Source: Geobacter sp. UBA6151 (GTDB lineage Bacteria > Desulfobacterota > Desulfuromonadia > Geobacterales > Pseudopelobacteraceae). Taken from it: a stretch of DNA of 64,000 nucleotides. Shown piece by piece: positions 16,305 to 25,314 of the stretch. The DNA lies in contig DIUT01000046.1 of assembly GCA_002423105.1 (NCBI GenBank), forward strand, positions 167,564-231,563. The letters are read 5' to 3'. The position numbers and the translations under genes are program-made. Position 1 is the first letter of the stretch. Each line of letters starts with the position of its first letter. The notes beneath the pieces are model-generated. The model had not been told where the DNA came from and did not search any database. It was given only the letters and a program-made list of their open reading frames with translations.

Positions 16305-17243
16305 TCACCCTCCGCTGCAGCGAGCTGCAAAATAGGCGGCAGTAGTCTTGAGTCCGGTTTCCAAATCCACGGTTGGGCGCCATCCCAGCTTTTCGATGGC
16401 CAGGGTGATGTCGGGGCGCCGCTGCTTCGGATCGTCCTGGGGCAGTGGCTTGTGGATAATGCTGGATTTTGAATTAGTTATTGTAATGATTTTTTCGGCA
16501 AACTCAAGAATTGTGTTTTCCACCGGGTTTCCCAGGTTGACTGGTCCGGTGAACCCCAGATTGTTTTCCATCATGCGGATCATTCCCTCAACCAGATCTG
16601 AGACGTAGCAAAAGGAGCGGGTCTGGTTGCCATCGCCATACATGGTGATAGCTTCATTACGCAGGGCCTGCAGCATGAAATTGGATACCACCCGTCCATC
16701 GTTTTCTGCCATGCGTGGTCCATAGGTGTTGAAGATGCGGATGATACGGATATCCACGTTGTTCTGGCGGTGATAGTCCATCATCAGGGTCTCGGCCACC
16801 CGTTTTCCTTCGTCGTAACAACTGCGGATGCCGATGGGGTTGACGTTGCCCCAGTAATTTTCGGTCTGGGGGTGTATCTGGGGGTCGCCGTATACTTCGG
16901 AGGTTGATGCCTGGAGAATGCGGGCCTTGACCCGTTTGGCCATGCCCAGCATGTTGATGGTGCCCATGACGCTGGTCTTGACCGTCTTGACCGGGTTGTA
17001 CTGGTAATGTACCGGTGAAGCCGGGCAGGCCAGGTTGTAAATGCGATCCACTTCCAGCAGGATAGGCTCGACGATATCGTGGCGGATCAACTCGAAACGG
17101 TGATTGTCCATCAGATGGATAATATTATCCTTGTTGCCGGTGAAAAAGTTGTCCAGGCAGATGACGTCGTGACCTTCATGCAACAGCCGCTCGCAGAGGT
17201 GTGAGCCGATGAATCCTGCCCCGCCGGTGACAAGAATACGCAT
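16305..17243 (-). CDS. uxs: UDP-glucuronate decarboxylase (UDP-xylose synthase)
   Basis: Extended short-chain dehydrogenase, 312 residues. The NAD-binding GxxGxxG is in VTGGAGFIGSHLCERLL; the catalytic Ser and YxxxK are in ASTSEVYGDP and SCYDEGKRVAETL. The segments NYWGNVNPIGIRSCYDEGKR and IFNTYGPRMAENDGRVVSNF are characteristic of UXS rather than of epimerases. It converts UDP-glucuronate, made by the upstream ugd, to UDP-xylose for surface polysaccharide. Start and upstream stop share one base (TGATG), so the pair is translationally coupled. Confidence 0.93.
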   Translation of the reverse strand: MRILVTGGAGFIGSHLCERLLHEGHDVICLDNFFTGNKDNIIHLMDNHRFELIRHDIVEPILLEVDRIYNLACPASPVHYQYNPVKTVKTSVMGTINMLGMAKRVKARILQASTSEVYGDPQIHPQTENYWGNVNPIGIRSCYDEGKRVAETLMMDYHRQNNVDIRIIRIFNTYGPRMAENDGRVVSNFMLQALRNEAITMYGDGNQTRSFCYVSDLVEGMIRMMENNLGFTGPVNLGNPVENTILEFAEKIITITNSKSSIIHKPLPQDDPKQRRPDITLAIEKLGWRPTVDLETGLKTTAAYFAARCSGG

Positions 17244-18601
17244 CAGTTGCCTCCGCTCAGGACACCCTGGGCGGCTCGTCCCAGCGGTATATAGTGAATG
17301 CCGTTTTCCTGCATCCGGCCCGGTTTGTAGAGGTTGCGGCCATCCACGATCAGCGGCTGTTTCAGTGCGCTTTTTATCCGGTCAAAATCAGGGTTGCGGT
17401 ATTCGTGCCAGTCGGTGATGACCGCCAGGGCATCAGCATTTTGAAGTATCTCGTACTGGTTGCTGCTGAACTCAATGCGGTTGCCGAAATATTTTTTTGC
17501 CTCATGGAGTGCTTCGGGGTCATGGGCGCGGACGATGGCTCCGGCTGCCAGCAGCCGTTCGATGATGGTCAATGAGGGAGCTTCGCGCATATCGTCGGTG
17601 CGGGGTTTGAAGGAGAGCCCCCAACAGGCGATGGTGCGACCGGTGAGAGGTTTTTCCTGATCGGCTGAGCCCAGCGCCTTCAGCAATTTATCTGCCAGTA
17701 CCTCTTTTTGACGTTCGTTGACCTCTTCCACCGCCTTCAACAGCAGGAAATCATAGTTGCACTCTTCAGCGGTGTGGATCAGGGCCTTGACATCCTTGGG
17801 GAAGCAGGAACCACCGTAGCCCGGGCCGGGGAAGAGAAATTCGTAGCCGATGCGGGAGTCCGAACCGATTCCTTCGCGTACCGCCGCTACATCGGCCCCC
17901 ATCCGTTCGCACAGGTTGGCGATCTGGTTCATGAAAGAGATGCGGGTTGCCAGCATGGCGTTGGCAGCATATTTGGTCATCTCGGCGGAACGAATATCCA
18001 TGATGATCAATCGGCTCTGTTTGCGCATGAAAGGGTCATACAGCTCCTTCATGATCTCTGCTGTTCGGACGTTGTCGGTGCCGATTACCACCCGATCCGG
18101 TTTCATGAAATCTTCAATGGCGGCTCCCTCCTTGAGGAACTCCGGGTTGGAGACGACATCGAACTCCAGGTGAGATCCTCGCTGGTCAAGCTCTTCCTGG
18201 ACGGCGGCGCGAACTTTGTCTGCTGTGCCCACCGGCACGGTGGATTTATCGATAATGATCTTGAAGCCGTTCATATGGCGGCCAATGGTACGGCCCACGC
18301 TGATCACGTATTGCAGATCGGCTGAGCCGTCCTCTCCAGGGGGGGTTCCCACGGCGATGAACTGGATCAGGGACTGTTCCACCGCTTCCATCACGTTGGT
18401 GGTGAAGGAAAGGCGTCCCTCGCTCTGGTTGCGCAGCACCAGCTCCTTCAGGCCCGGTTCGTAAATCGGGATAATGCCGTTTTTCAGCCCTTCGATCTTT
18501 TGTACGTCAACATCAACGGCGATGACGTTATTGCCGCTTTCCGCAAAGCAGGCTGCTGCCACCAGACCGACATAGCCGGCGCCAAAGACGCATATTTTCA
18601 T
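17243..18601 (-). CDS. ugd: UDP-glucose 6-dehydrogenase
   Basis: Oxidises UDP-glucose to UDP-glucuronate with 2 NAD+. 452 residues from the ATG at 18601 (MKICVFGAGYVGLVAAACFA), which has AAGGAG upstream. The N-terminal Rossmann fold contains the GAGYVG motif. The catalytic Cys266 is in GPGYGGSCFPKD, with the active-site helix KYAANAMLATRISFMNQ. The C-terminal domain has GLSFKPRTDDMREAPS. It feeds uxs directly downstream. First gene of a unit that continues into ftsB, argS and the SPOR gene. Confidence 0.96.
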   Translation of the reverse strand: MKICVFGAGYVGLVAAACFAESGNNVIAVDVDVQKIEGLKNGIIPIYEPGLKELVLRNQSEGRLSFTTNVMEAVEQSLIQFIAVGTPPGEDGSADLQYVISVGRTIGRHMNGFKIIIDKSTVPVGTADKVRAAVQEELDQRGSHLEFDVVSNPEFLKEGAAIEDFMKPDRVVIGTDNVRTAEIMKELYDPFMRKQSRLIIMDIRSAEMTKYAANAMLATRISFMNQIANLCERMGADVAAVREGIGSDSRIGYEFLFPGPGYGGSCFPKDVKALIHTAEECNYDFLLLKAVEEVNERQKEVLADKLLKALGSADQEKPLTGRTIACWGLSFKPRTDDMREAPSLTIIERLLAAGAIVRAHDPEALHEAKKYFGNRIEFSSNQYEILQNADALAVITDWHEYRNPDFDRIKSALKQPLIVDGRNLYKPGRMQENGIHYIPLGRAAQGVLSGGN

Positions 18602-18635
18602 CAATAACTCCTTGGGGTAAGAACTATGACCTGAA

Positions 18636-18664
18636 TTAATAGCACACAATATCGTTCCGTACAA
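18636..18664 (-). promoter_or_regulatory. Candidate promoter of the ugd unit
   Basis: Minus-strand TTGTAC, 17-nt spacer, TATTAA, ending about 35 nt upstream of the ugd ATG and lying just downstream of the gltA terminator. Assigned by eye. Confidence 0.45.
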
Positions 18665-18679
18665 AGTAGTAATGCGCAT

Positions 18680-18708
18680 AAAAAAGGGGGATGCTGATCG
18701 CATCCCCC
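18680..18708 (-). terminator. Terminator after gltA
   Basis: Minus-strand 9-bp perfect stem GGGGGATGC / GCATCCCCC with a 5-nt loop and a run of six T, 28 nt past the gltA stop. Confidence 0.92.
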
Positions 18709-18736
18709 CATAAAGCTCATGTTGCCAGTCTGACGG

Positions 18737-20059
18737 TTACTGACGGCCACCGTCTGCTGCCCACTTCTCCAGCATCGCAGTGGTAACGGACTTGGGACGC
18801 TCAATGGCGTAGCCTAAGCCCCGGTCCCAGGTGATGTTGGCCATGCAGCCCAGAGCGCGGCCCACACCGAAGAGCACGGTGTAGAAGTCGAACTCGGTCA
18901 GGCCATAGTACATCTGGATGACGCCGGACTGTGCGTCAACGTTCGGCCAGGGGTTCTTGGTCTTGCCGTGCTCGGTCAGAACGCCGGGAGCAACTTCAAA
19001 GATTTTAGCGATAACCTTGAAGAGCGGGTACTCATTCAGGCCCGGAGTGTTGAGGCAGAATTCACGCTGTGCCATGTAGCGCGGGTCAGTCTTCCGCAGA
19101 ACGGCATGGCCGTAACCCGGAATTACCTGACCGGCATTGAGAGTATCCCAGAGAGCCGCTTTGATCAGCTCTTCGGTAGGCTCCACGTCTTTGCAGTACT
19201 TCTCCTGGAACTTCAAGGTCCAGTCCAGCACTTCCTGGTTTGCCAGGCCGTGCAGCGGACCTGCCAAGCCGTTCAGACCTGCAGCGTATGCATAGTAAGG
19301 ATCGGAGAGAGCGGAATGCACCAGGTGAGTGGTGTGGGCAGACACGTTGCCGGACTCGTGGTCGGAGTGCAGGATGAAGTACATCCGTGCAACATCCTTG
19401 TACTCCTCTTTCTGGCCGATCATATGGGCAAAGTTGGCACCCATGTCCAGACTTGGGTCAATGTCGATCTGCTTGTCGCCCTTGTACTTCAGGTTGTAGA
19501 TGAATGCGGCGAGGACCGGAATACGGGCAACGATGTCACTGGCATCTTCGTAGACGGATTCCCAGGCGGTCATCTTGTTGAACTTGCCGGAATTGTAGAA
19601 ACCGGCAAACTTGGAGTCCTTCTGCATAGCCATCAGGCCGACGGAGAGCATCACCATCGGGTGGCTGTCCAGGGGCAGGGCGCGGACGGCGTCAAACACG
19701 TACTGGGGCACAACCTGACGGGTCTTCCACTCGGCTACAACTTCAGCCACTTGGGCATCGGTGGGGACTTCGCCGGTCAGCAGGAAGAACCAGAAGGACT
19801 CAACCGTAGGGTAGGCGGAACCAGCAGCCTTGGGCAGAGCCTCGAAGGTCTCGGGGATGTTCTTGCCACGGAAGCGGATGCCTTCCTGGGGATCAAGATA
19901 GGAAATGTCGGTTACCAGGCTGCGAATATCACGAGCGCCACCAATACACTGATCAATGGTTACCTCGTCAATCTTAACCTTGCCGAACTCCTTCACCAGC
20001 CGTGCGGTACGGGGGCGGTGCTCTTCAATCTTTTGCTTGAGAATTTCCTTCAAAGCCAT
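18737..20059 (-). CDS. gltA: Citrate synthase, eukaryote-like Geobacteraceae type
   Basis: Condenses acetyl-CoA and oxaloacetate to citrate, the entry of acetate carbon to the TCA cycle. 440 residues. The catalytic His and neighbours are in LHSDHESGNVSAHTTHLV (first His) and PGYGHAVLRKTDPRY (second His). The N-terminal extension (ALKEILKQKIEEHRPRTARL) and GGARDIRSLVTDISYLDPQEG resemble mitochondrial enzymes rather than the hexameric E. coli type. This class is documented in Geobacter. Own promoter upstream and terminator downstream make it monocistronic. Confidence 0.96.
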   Translation of the reverse strand: MALKEILKQKIEEHRPRTARLVKEFGKVKIDEVTIDQCIGGARDIRSLVTDISYLDPQEGIRFRGKNIPETFEALPKAAGSAYPTVESFWFFLLTGEVPTDAQVAEVVAEWKTRQVVPQYVFDAVRALPLDSHPMVMLSVGLMAMQKDSKFAGFYNSGKFNKMTAWESVYEDASDIVARIPVLAAFIYNLKYKGDKQIDIDPSLDMGANFAHMIGQKEEYKDVARMYFILHSDHESGNVSAHTTHLVHSALSDPYYAYAAGLNGLAGPLHGLANQEVLDWTLKFQEKYCKDVEPTEELIKAALWDTLNAGQVIPGYGHAVLRKTDPRYMAQREFCLNTPGLNEYPLFKVIAKIFEVAPGVLTEHGKTKNPWPNVDAQSGVIQMYYGLTEFDFYTVLFGVGRALGCMANITWDRGLGYAIERPKSVTTAMLEKWAADGGRQ

Positions 20060-20123
20060 GGGTATTTCTCCTTTCAGGATGGTGATGCGACTGCAAACTG
20101 CTTGATGTGATAAAGTTTTCTAA

Positions 20124-20134
20124 TATACTGTATA
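20124..20134. promoter_or_regulatory. Dyad in the gltA leader
   Basis: TATAC-T-GTATA, a 5-1-5 palindrome located just downstream of the predicted -10, where a repressor could block initiation. Geobacter gltA is known to be repressed by HgtR in G. sulfurreducens; whether this is its site is not established here. Confidence 0.35.
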
Positions 20135-20148
20135 CATAAATTTCGGCT

Positions 20149-20177
20149 GTTATAACACCCTGCGGAGCCAAATTCAA
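20149..20177 (-). promoter_or_regulatory. Candidate gltA promoter
   Basis: Minus-strand TTGAAT, 17-nt spacer, TATAAC, about 90 nt upstream of the gltA ATG. A clear ribosome site (AAAGGAG) precedes that ATG. Confidence 0.55.
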
Positions 20178-20203
20178 CAGGTTTTTTGTCTGGTGAAACA
20201 AGA

Positions 20204-21394
20204 TTATAATATTACAAGGTCGTCGTCTGAACGGGTCAGTTGCTTCAGGCCGTCATTGCTTAAATAGAAAGTGTTTTCAATGCCTACGGCCCCTTCCCCG
20301 GGAAAGACCACCTTGGGTTCAAAGGCCCAGACCATCCCCGGTTGCAGGGTCTGCTCCTTGAAGCCTTTTGCGATAAAGGGATATTCGTCGATCTCGACTC
20401 CCACCCCGTGGCCAATGAATGAAACCTGGGAACCCTTGGCCCCCATGAAGCTGTCTGCGTAGCCCATCTCCAGTGCCAGGGCATGGCACTGGTCGTACAG
20501 CTCACCCCAGGAGATTCCCGCTACAGCGATCTCTTTCATGAAATCCTGGATTCTCAACATGTCGTCAAAACCTTTGTGTAGGCGGTCCGGCAGTTTGCCG
20601 ATGGAGAATACTCTGGTCTGGTCAACCAGATAACCATCAATGTTTCCCGCAAAGTCAACGATGATAGGCTCGTTGCGACCGATCGGCTTATGGCTCGCCC
20701 CCTGTCCGAAACAGGGACTTGGCCCCATGCCGCCCAGCGGGGTGTCGGTATAGGCCGGCACGGCACTGTCAACGCCGGAAAAGGTGTGTCCGAAGAGCAT
20801 CTCACCGTTAAAGACCCGCATTCTGATCAGGCCGGGGTGTCCATGCTGGCGGGCGGTGTATTCCAGCTCGGCGGCCAACTCCAGGTCGGTCATGCCCTCA
20901 CGGATCGCCTCCATGGCCCGCAGATGGACCTTGTGTACCTGGTCGGCAGCATCCTGCAACAGATGAATCTCGTAATGGCTCTTGATCATCCGTACCTGGC
21001 GGATCAGGGGAGTAGCATCAGAAAACCCGGCTTGTGGCCAGACTTTGCGGTAACGTTCCAAAAAGCTGACCGGCAGTACGTCAAATTCCAGGCCGATCCG
21101 TTGCGGCACAGGATAACCGTAACGGGCCAGAATTTCCGGGATATCTTTTGGCGAACCGAAGGAGACCAGTTCTTTCAGGCCTGATTCCATCCGGGCGCGA
21201 TTGAGATCGCGGCGTACCAGATAAAGAGGCTGGCCTGCTGCCGGAACGTACAGGCAACCGCTTTGTATGGTGCCGGTAAAATAATACAGATCTGCATTCT
21301 GGGCCATGATAACGGCATCCAGCCCGTTTTCATTCATCAGATCCTGGAGTTTTTTACAACGGTATTCAAGTTCGGTGGCAGGGGTTAGACGCAT
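20204..21394 (-). CDS. M24 family aminopeptidase (Xaa-Pro peptidase-like)
   Basis: 396 residues with a creatinase-type N-terminal domain and a C-terminal pita-bread metallopeptidase domain. All five metal ligands are visible: two Asp in IVDFAGNIDGYLVDQTRVF, His in FIGHGVGVEIDEY, Glu in WAFEPKVVF and Glu in GAVGIENTFYL. Activity on Xaa-Pro dipeptides is likely but not certain, as the family includes creatinases and other hydrolases. It lies 12 nt after the lipoprotein gene and probably ends the SPFH operon. Confidence 0.88.
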   Translation of the reverse strand: MRLTPATELEYRCKKLQDLMNENGLDAVIMAQNADLYYFTGTIQSGCLYVPAAGQPLYLVRRDLNRARMESGLKELVSFGSPKDIPEILARYGYPVPQRIGLEFDVLPVSFLERYRKVWPQAGFSDATPLIRQVRMIKSHYEIHLLQDAADQVHKVHLRAMEAIREGMTDLELAAELEYTARQHGHPGLIRMRVFNGEMLFGHTFSGVDSAVPAYTDTPLGGMGPSPCFGQGASHKPIGRNEPIIVDFAGNIDGYLVDQTRVFSIGKLPDRLHKGFDDMLRIQDFMKEIAVAGISWGELYDQCHALALEMGYADSFMGAKGSQVSFIGHGVGVEIDEYPFIAKGFKEQTLQPGMVWAFEPKVVFPGEGAVGIENTFYLSNDGLKQLTRSDDDLVIL

Positions 21395-21406
21395 GGCTGA
21401 AGTTCC

Positions 21407-22165
21407 TTATTTCCTTGGTTTGATATAGTTTTCAAATTCATCTTTTTCTTCTGGCGCGGTGTTTGTGATTGCAATAGTTTTACGCCAGTCTGTGGCATCG
21501 TTGCAACGTGGACAGATGCTTGATCTTCCTTCCTTGACCATCTTTTCCATCAGTTTGTCCACGGTCAGAACCATGGTCGTGTTGGCGCCGTCGGCAATCA
21601 CACTGGCAAGCAGTTCTTCAGAACTGCTCACATCCATATCTTTGAAAAATATTGAGGCGGCGGCTGTCATCATATGCATTTTACCGATCATGTCGGCATT
21701 AAAGGTCTCGGAGTGCAGAACCGTGCCTTCCCATAGTTTGCGTTGTGAAGCATCCCGCACCAGGCAAGCCAGCTCTATGGTTGCCGTATTGTCCGAGGTC
21801 ACCAACAGGCCGAATTTCATGTCAGTCCCGGATCCGAGGCGACATATTATGATACGCTCGGCGTCTGTCGGAAGTTTTCCCTCTTCAGCCGCCACAACAG
21901 TATTGAATGCTGATTTGAGAGCGCTTGCCATATGGCTTGGCACCGCTTCTCCGATATTCCATCTCCGTAGGGGAATAGTGAAGGCCATGTCACGGGTCTC
22001 TTGGGGAACGATCAGGGCAGCCCGGTAGGGAAACGGCTTGCTCATACCGGGGTATTGAGGGGTCATTTCAGGGGTGTTGAAGTGCAATGTTTTGGTGCAA
22101 CCGCTCAGCAGGATTATGGCAATGAGCACCCCAATATTATGTAGAACGCTATGCAGAGATTTCAT
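21407..22165 (-). CDS. Predicted lipoprotein of unknown function
   Basis: 252 residues from the ATG at 22165, which has GGGAG upstream; an ATG 5 codons earlier has none. The signal peptide ends in the lipobox LLSGC, so the mature protein begins with a lipidated Cys. The mature part is mixed alpha/beta with no recognised domain. A late CPRC pair (RSSICPRCNDATDW) and a Lys/Glu-rich tail (PEEKDEFENYIKPRK) are the only striking features. It sits between a zinc-ribbon membrane protein and the M24 peptidase in one unit. Confidence 0.75.
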   Translation of the reverse strand: MKSLHSVLHNIGVLIAIILLSGCTKTLHFNTPEMTPQYPGMSKPFPYRAALIVPQETRDMAFTIPLRRWNIGEAVPSHMASALKSAFNTVVAAEEGKLPTDAERIIICRLGSGTDMKFGLLVTSDNTATIELACLVRDASQRKLWEGTVLHSETFNADMIGKMHMMTAAASIFFKDMDVSSSEELLASVIADGANTTMVLTVDKLMEKMVKEGRSSICPRCNDATDWRKTIAITNTAPEEKDEFENYIKPRK

Positions 22166-22199
22166 GATGGACTCCCTCATTGATTATGCAGGGCTGTTC

Positions 22200-23312
22200 T
22201 TATGCTTTCAGGACCAGTGCTATCAGAATCAGTAGGATGATGACACCCACGACGGTCAGAGCGATTTTGGCCACGGACCAGGGACGCTCTCCCTGAACCT
22301 CGCCGGTGTCACCGTTGATCAGAAAACGGTATGATTTGTTACGGTATTTGTAGGCGCTGATCCAGACCGGCAGCAGGATATGCTTGAAGGTGATGTTGTC
22401 AAACTGGGTGCGTACGGTGGTTATCTGCTGCTGGTCACCACCGATGTCCTGCTTTATCGCTTCACGGATCGCCTGATCCATACCTGTCTTGCCCCGCTCG
22501 AAGCCAGCGCCCAGATCAATCTGATACACTTCGCTCTGAAAACCGCTCATGTATTCATCCTGGTACGGAACCAGTTTTTTCAGATTCCATGGCTCAAGTT
22601 CATTGATAATGTCCGATGGCAGGGAACCTCCGGCCAGAATCAACAGGTCATCGAACTGTTTCCAGACCGTGCCGCTTGCACTGTACCAGCGAGTGTGCCG
22701 GATCTGGCGGCTGCGGGAAACGGTCTTTCCGTCATCATCGGTCTCGTTGTACTGTTCCGTAACGTAGTAATCCTCTCCCCGCTGTCCGTCGTACCAGGTG
22801 GTTGATTGTGCATCAAAGGTCCAGTAGGGGATATACATGCCTTTGACGCCGCCATCACGTGCTGCATACTCCTTCAGGCCGCCAGGGGCGAACCAGAGCG
22901 AACCGAGCCATTCTCTGAACAGATGCAGCGCCTTGTCTTTGGGTACCCTGAACGGCAGAATGGCGCCCGGTTTGATAACTCTGGCAGTTTTGGCGTGGGC
23001 CTGGAGTTGTGCTCCGCAGAACGGACAGTGACTCATGGAGAGATTCGGCTGCATGGTTGATGTGGCGTTACAGGATTGGCACTTGACGGTCTGGACTTCC
23101 TGAGCATCGCCCTGCTCAGTGGCGCGGGCGAAGTACTCATAAAAATCAAGTTCCTGAATGTCGTTGGCAGACTGGGGAATCTGATTCTGCTGGCTACAGT
23201 AGGGGCATTTCAGGGTGGCTGCGCCAGGAGAAAATTCCAGCCTGGCGCCGCATGAACTGCACGGGAACTGTTTTGCTGTGGTGTTGACGGTCTGCTGGCC
23301 GGGGTCAGTCAT
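22200..23312 (-). CDS. Double zinc-ribbon membrane-anchored protein (YdjG-like)
   Basis: 370 residues. Two CxxC...CxxC ribbons: FPCSSCGARLEF with LKCPYCSQQ, and VKCQSCNATS with SHCPFCGAQ. A beta-rich central region (YIPYWTFDAQSTTWYDGQRG) is followed by a single C-terminal membrane helix (KIALTVVGVIILLILIALVL). Zinc-ribbon proteins of this type pair with SPFH proteins in the Bacillus ydjFGHI membrane-stress operon; the same partnership is inferred from adjacency. The start at 23312 is chosen because GAGGA lies 6 nt away; the ATG two codons earlier abuts it. Confidence 0.8.
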   Translation of the reverse strand: MTDPGQQTVNTTAKQFPCSSCGARLEFSPGAATLKCPYCSQQNQIPQSANDIQELDFYEYFARATEQGDAQEVQTVKCQSCNATSTMQPNLSMSHCPFCGAQLQAHAKTARVIKPGAILPFRVPKDKALHLFREWLGSLWFAPGGLKEYAARDGGVKGMYIPYWTFDAQSTTWYDGQRGEDYYVTEQYNETDDDGKTVSRSRQIRHTRWYSASGTVWKQFDDLLILAGGSLPSDIINELEPWNLKKLVPYQDEYMSGFQSEVYQIDLGAGFERGKTGMDQAIREAIKQDIGGDQQQITTVRTQFDNITFKHILLPVWISAYKYRNKSYRFLINGDTGEVQGERPWSVAKIALTVVGVIILLILIALVLKA

Positions 23313-23362
23313 GAACATTCCTCATGGGCAGATGGTTTTCCGAATGTTGGCCCCAGGTGCGG

Positions 23363-24517
23363 TTATTGTGGCACGGGGGGTGGAACAGTTCCGAACACAG
23401 CAGCCAGTTCCGGTACGGTTCCGGCTGCGGCCCAGTTCGCCATACCCTGTTTCCAGACCAGTGTATCTCTGGTCAGTTGACCGCCCGCAACCATCTGCTG
23501 CAAGGTCAGCAGTTCGAAGGGGCCTGACTGCTGACCGTTGATGGCTACAAACAGTTGCATGGTCTGGGATGGCAGTGGCGGTGGTCCCGCTGTTCCTGTC
23601 TGGGCTGTACCACCGGAGAATCCAGGGGTGATGCCGGGCTGCTGCACCATGTTGGTAAAAGCGCCACCCATGGCCCCTGCCATCTGGCCGCCCATGCCCA
23701 AACCCATGCCGATACCGACTCCGGCGGCAGCAAGTCCGCCGGGATTATTGGCGGCATCGTTAATGGAATTGGCGGTTTCATACTGGGTGTACATCTGCAT
23801 GTTGCCGATGGCTTTCATGGCCCCTGCCTTGTCGATGGCTCGCTCAACCTCCTCCGGTAATCCGATGTCCTGCACCTGGATTTCGGTCAGGTTGAGGCCC
23901 AGCCCTTCAAAGGCGGGGGCGATCCGCTCCTTCAGCATCTCTCCCAGCGTAACTACCTTGCTCTCCAGGTCAATCACCGGGATCTTCAGTTCCGGCATCA
24001 CCTCCTTGATGCGCAGTCCAATTTTTCCCTTCAGGTTGTCCTGTATTTCTTCTGTGGTAAAGCTGCCGTCGGTTCCGGCCACCTCGCGGATAAACAGCGC
24101 CGGGTCCTTGATCTTGATGGCATAGATACCGAAGGCGGTTACCCGCACGGCGCCGAATTCGGGATCGCGCATGGTGCAGGGGCCGGGGGTACCCCATTTA
24201 AGATTGGTAAACTGGCGGGTGGAACAGAAATAGACTTCAGCCTTGAACGGAGATTCAAAGCCGTATTTCCAGCCTTTTAACGTGGCCAGTATCGGCAGAT
24301 TCTGAGTGGAGAGCGTGTAGGTGCCGGGGGGGAAGATGTCGGCGATCCGGCCTTCGTTGATGAAGACGGCGGTCTGTCCTTCCCGCACCACCAGCTTGGC
24401 GTTGTACTTGATTTCGTTGTTATAGCGGGGGAATCGGTAAATCAGGGTGTCGTTTGTATCATCCAGCCATTGTATGATGTCGATAAATTCCGCTTTTAAC
24501 TTGTCCCAGAGTGCCAT
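23363..24517 (-). CDS. SPFH/Band-7 protein with C-terminal GYF_2 domain (YdjI-like)
   Basis: 384 residues. There is no N-terminal signal; it starts MALWDKLKAEFIDIIQWLDD, like the virion-core-like YdjI family. The SPFH domain (about 35-230) holds VREGQTAVFINEGRIADIF, PPGTYTLST and TEIQVQDIGLPEEVERAIDK. A Gly/Ala/Met-rich linker follows. The last ~60 residues form a GYF_2 domain (FVAINGQQSGPFELL, TLVWKQGMANWAAAG) that would bind proline-rich partners. It probably organises a membrane scaffold with the zinc-ribbon protein. It has its own promoter candidate. Confidence 0.88.
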   Translation of the reverse strand: MALWDKLKAEFIDIIQWLDDTNDTLIYRFPRYNNEIKYNAKLVVREGQTAVFINEGRIADIFPPGTYTLSTQNLPILATLKGWKYGFESPFKAEVYFCSTRQFTNLKWGTPGPCTMRDPEFGAVRVTAFGIYAIKIKDPALFIREVAGTDGSFTTEEIQDNLKGKIGLRIKEVMPELKIPVIDLESKVVTLGEMLKERIAPAFEGLGLNLTEIQVQDIGLPEEVERAIDKAGAMKAIGNMQMYTQYETANSINDAANNPGGLAAAGVGIGMGLGMGGQMAGAMGGAFTNMVQQPGITPGFSGGTAQTGTAGPPPLPSQTMQLFVAINGQQSGPFELLTLQQMVAGGQLTRDTLVWKQGMANWAAAGTVPELAAVFGTVPPPVPQ

Positions 24518-24557
24518 GGGGGTGCCTCCGTTCGGGTAAATTGGACAGCAGGTTGTA

Positions 24558-24585
24558 AGTTTAAACGGTTTTTACAAAGTCGCAA
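24558..24585 (-). promoter_or_regulatory. Candidate promoter of SPFH operon
   Basis: Minus-strand TTGCGA, 16-nt spacer, TAAACT, about 40 nt upstream of the SPFH gene ATG. By eye only. Confidence 0.4.
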
Positions 24586-24618
24586 GGGCTGGCTGTGACG
24601 ATTGAACGGCGGTTGCTG

Positions 24619-25314
24619 TTATGAAGATAAGCGGTCCCGATCCAGTTCAGCGCTGGTTTTGAGCAACAGGCGCAGTGTCTGCTCCAGGTTTTCGTCCCGT
24701 TGATTGAAGCTGACGCCGATTCCAGGGACGAAACGTTCTCCCCAGGGCCGTATCCAGCGGATGGTTACGCGGGTTGTAATGCCGAATTCGTGCAGCGTCA
24801 AGTCGAACTGTTCTCCCGTGGAGAGGCGTTCAGGGCAGGTGTCCGTAACAAAGGCGCCCCCCCAGGAGAGATCCAGCGTGTAACCGCGCTGTTGCTTGCC
24901 GCCTTCCATAAGCAGGGTGGAAATACACAGGGGACGGCGGCGATACAGGCGCAGCTTGCGTGGCGCAAAGAGGGAACAGCTTTTTTCAAGAAAATCATTC
25001 AGGCTGTTGTCCTGACGCGCTTCGCCTGCCAGAGTCATGGGCACCAGCATGGAGCCGATGATTCTGACGCGCAGGGTTGGAAAAAAGCTGGCCAGGGTAC
25101 AGGCAATGATCTTTTCTTCTCCCTTGGCTTTTACGATGGCGGGCAGGTCAATCAGCAGGCCGCTGTAACAGCCGTACAATGCCAGTTCTTCGGCTTCGGC
25201 AAAGGTTGAGCACGGAGCCGCCCGGAGATCGTTTTTTTCGATCTCCGCTGTCAGGACATTGCGGGAGGAGTCGTTATAGGCAATGACCAGTATCGGTTCT
25301 TGTGGGTATGGCAT
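24619..25314 (-). CDS. PilZ-domain protein with receiver-like N-terminus
   Basis: 231 residues. The first ~115 residues look like a degenerate receiver fold (ILVIAYNDSSRNVLTAEIEK, CYSGLLIDLPAIV) without a clear phospho-Asp site. The C-terminal half is a PilZ domain with an Arg cluster (RLYRRRPLC) and the DxSxxG motif in DLSWGGAFV, the cyclic-di-GMP contacts. It probably binds c-di-GMP and acts on a partner. Transcribed alone, divergent from the kinase gene at 25758. Related to the c-di-GMP HD-GYP protein downstream only by inference. Confidence 0.82.
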   Translation of the reverse strand: MPYPQEPILVIAYNDSSRNVLTAEIEKNDLRAAPCSTFAEAEELALYGCYSGLLIDLPAIVKAKGEEKIIACTLASFFPTLRVRIIGSMLVPMTLAGEARQDNSLNDFLEKSCSLFAPRKLRLYRRRPLCISTLLMEGGKQQRGYTLDLSWGGAFVTDTCPERLSTGEQFDLTLHEFGITTRVTIRWIRPWGERFVPGIGVSFNQRDENLEQTLRLLLKTSAELDRDRLSS

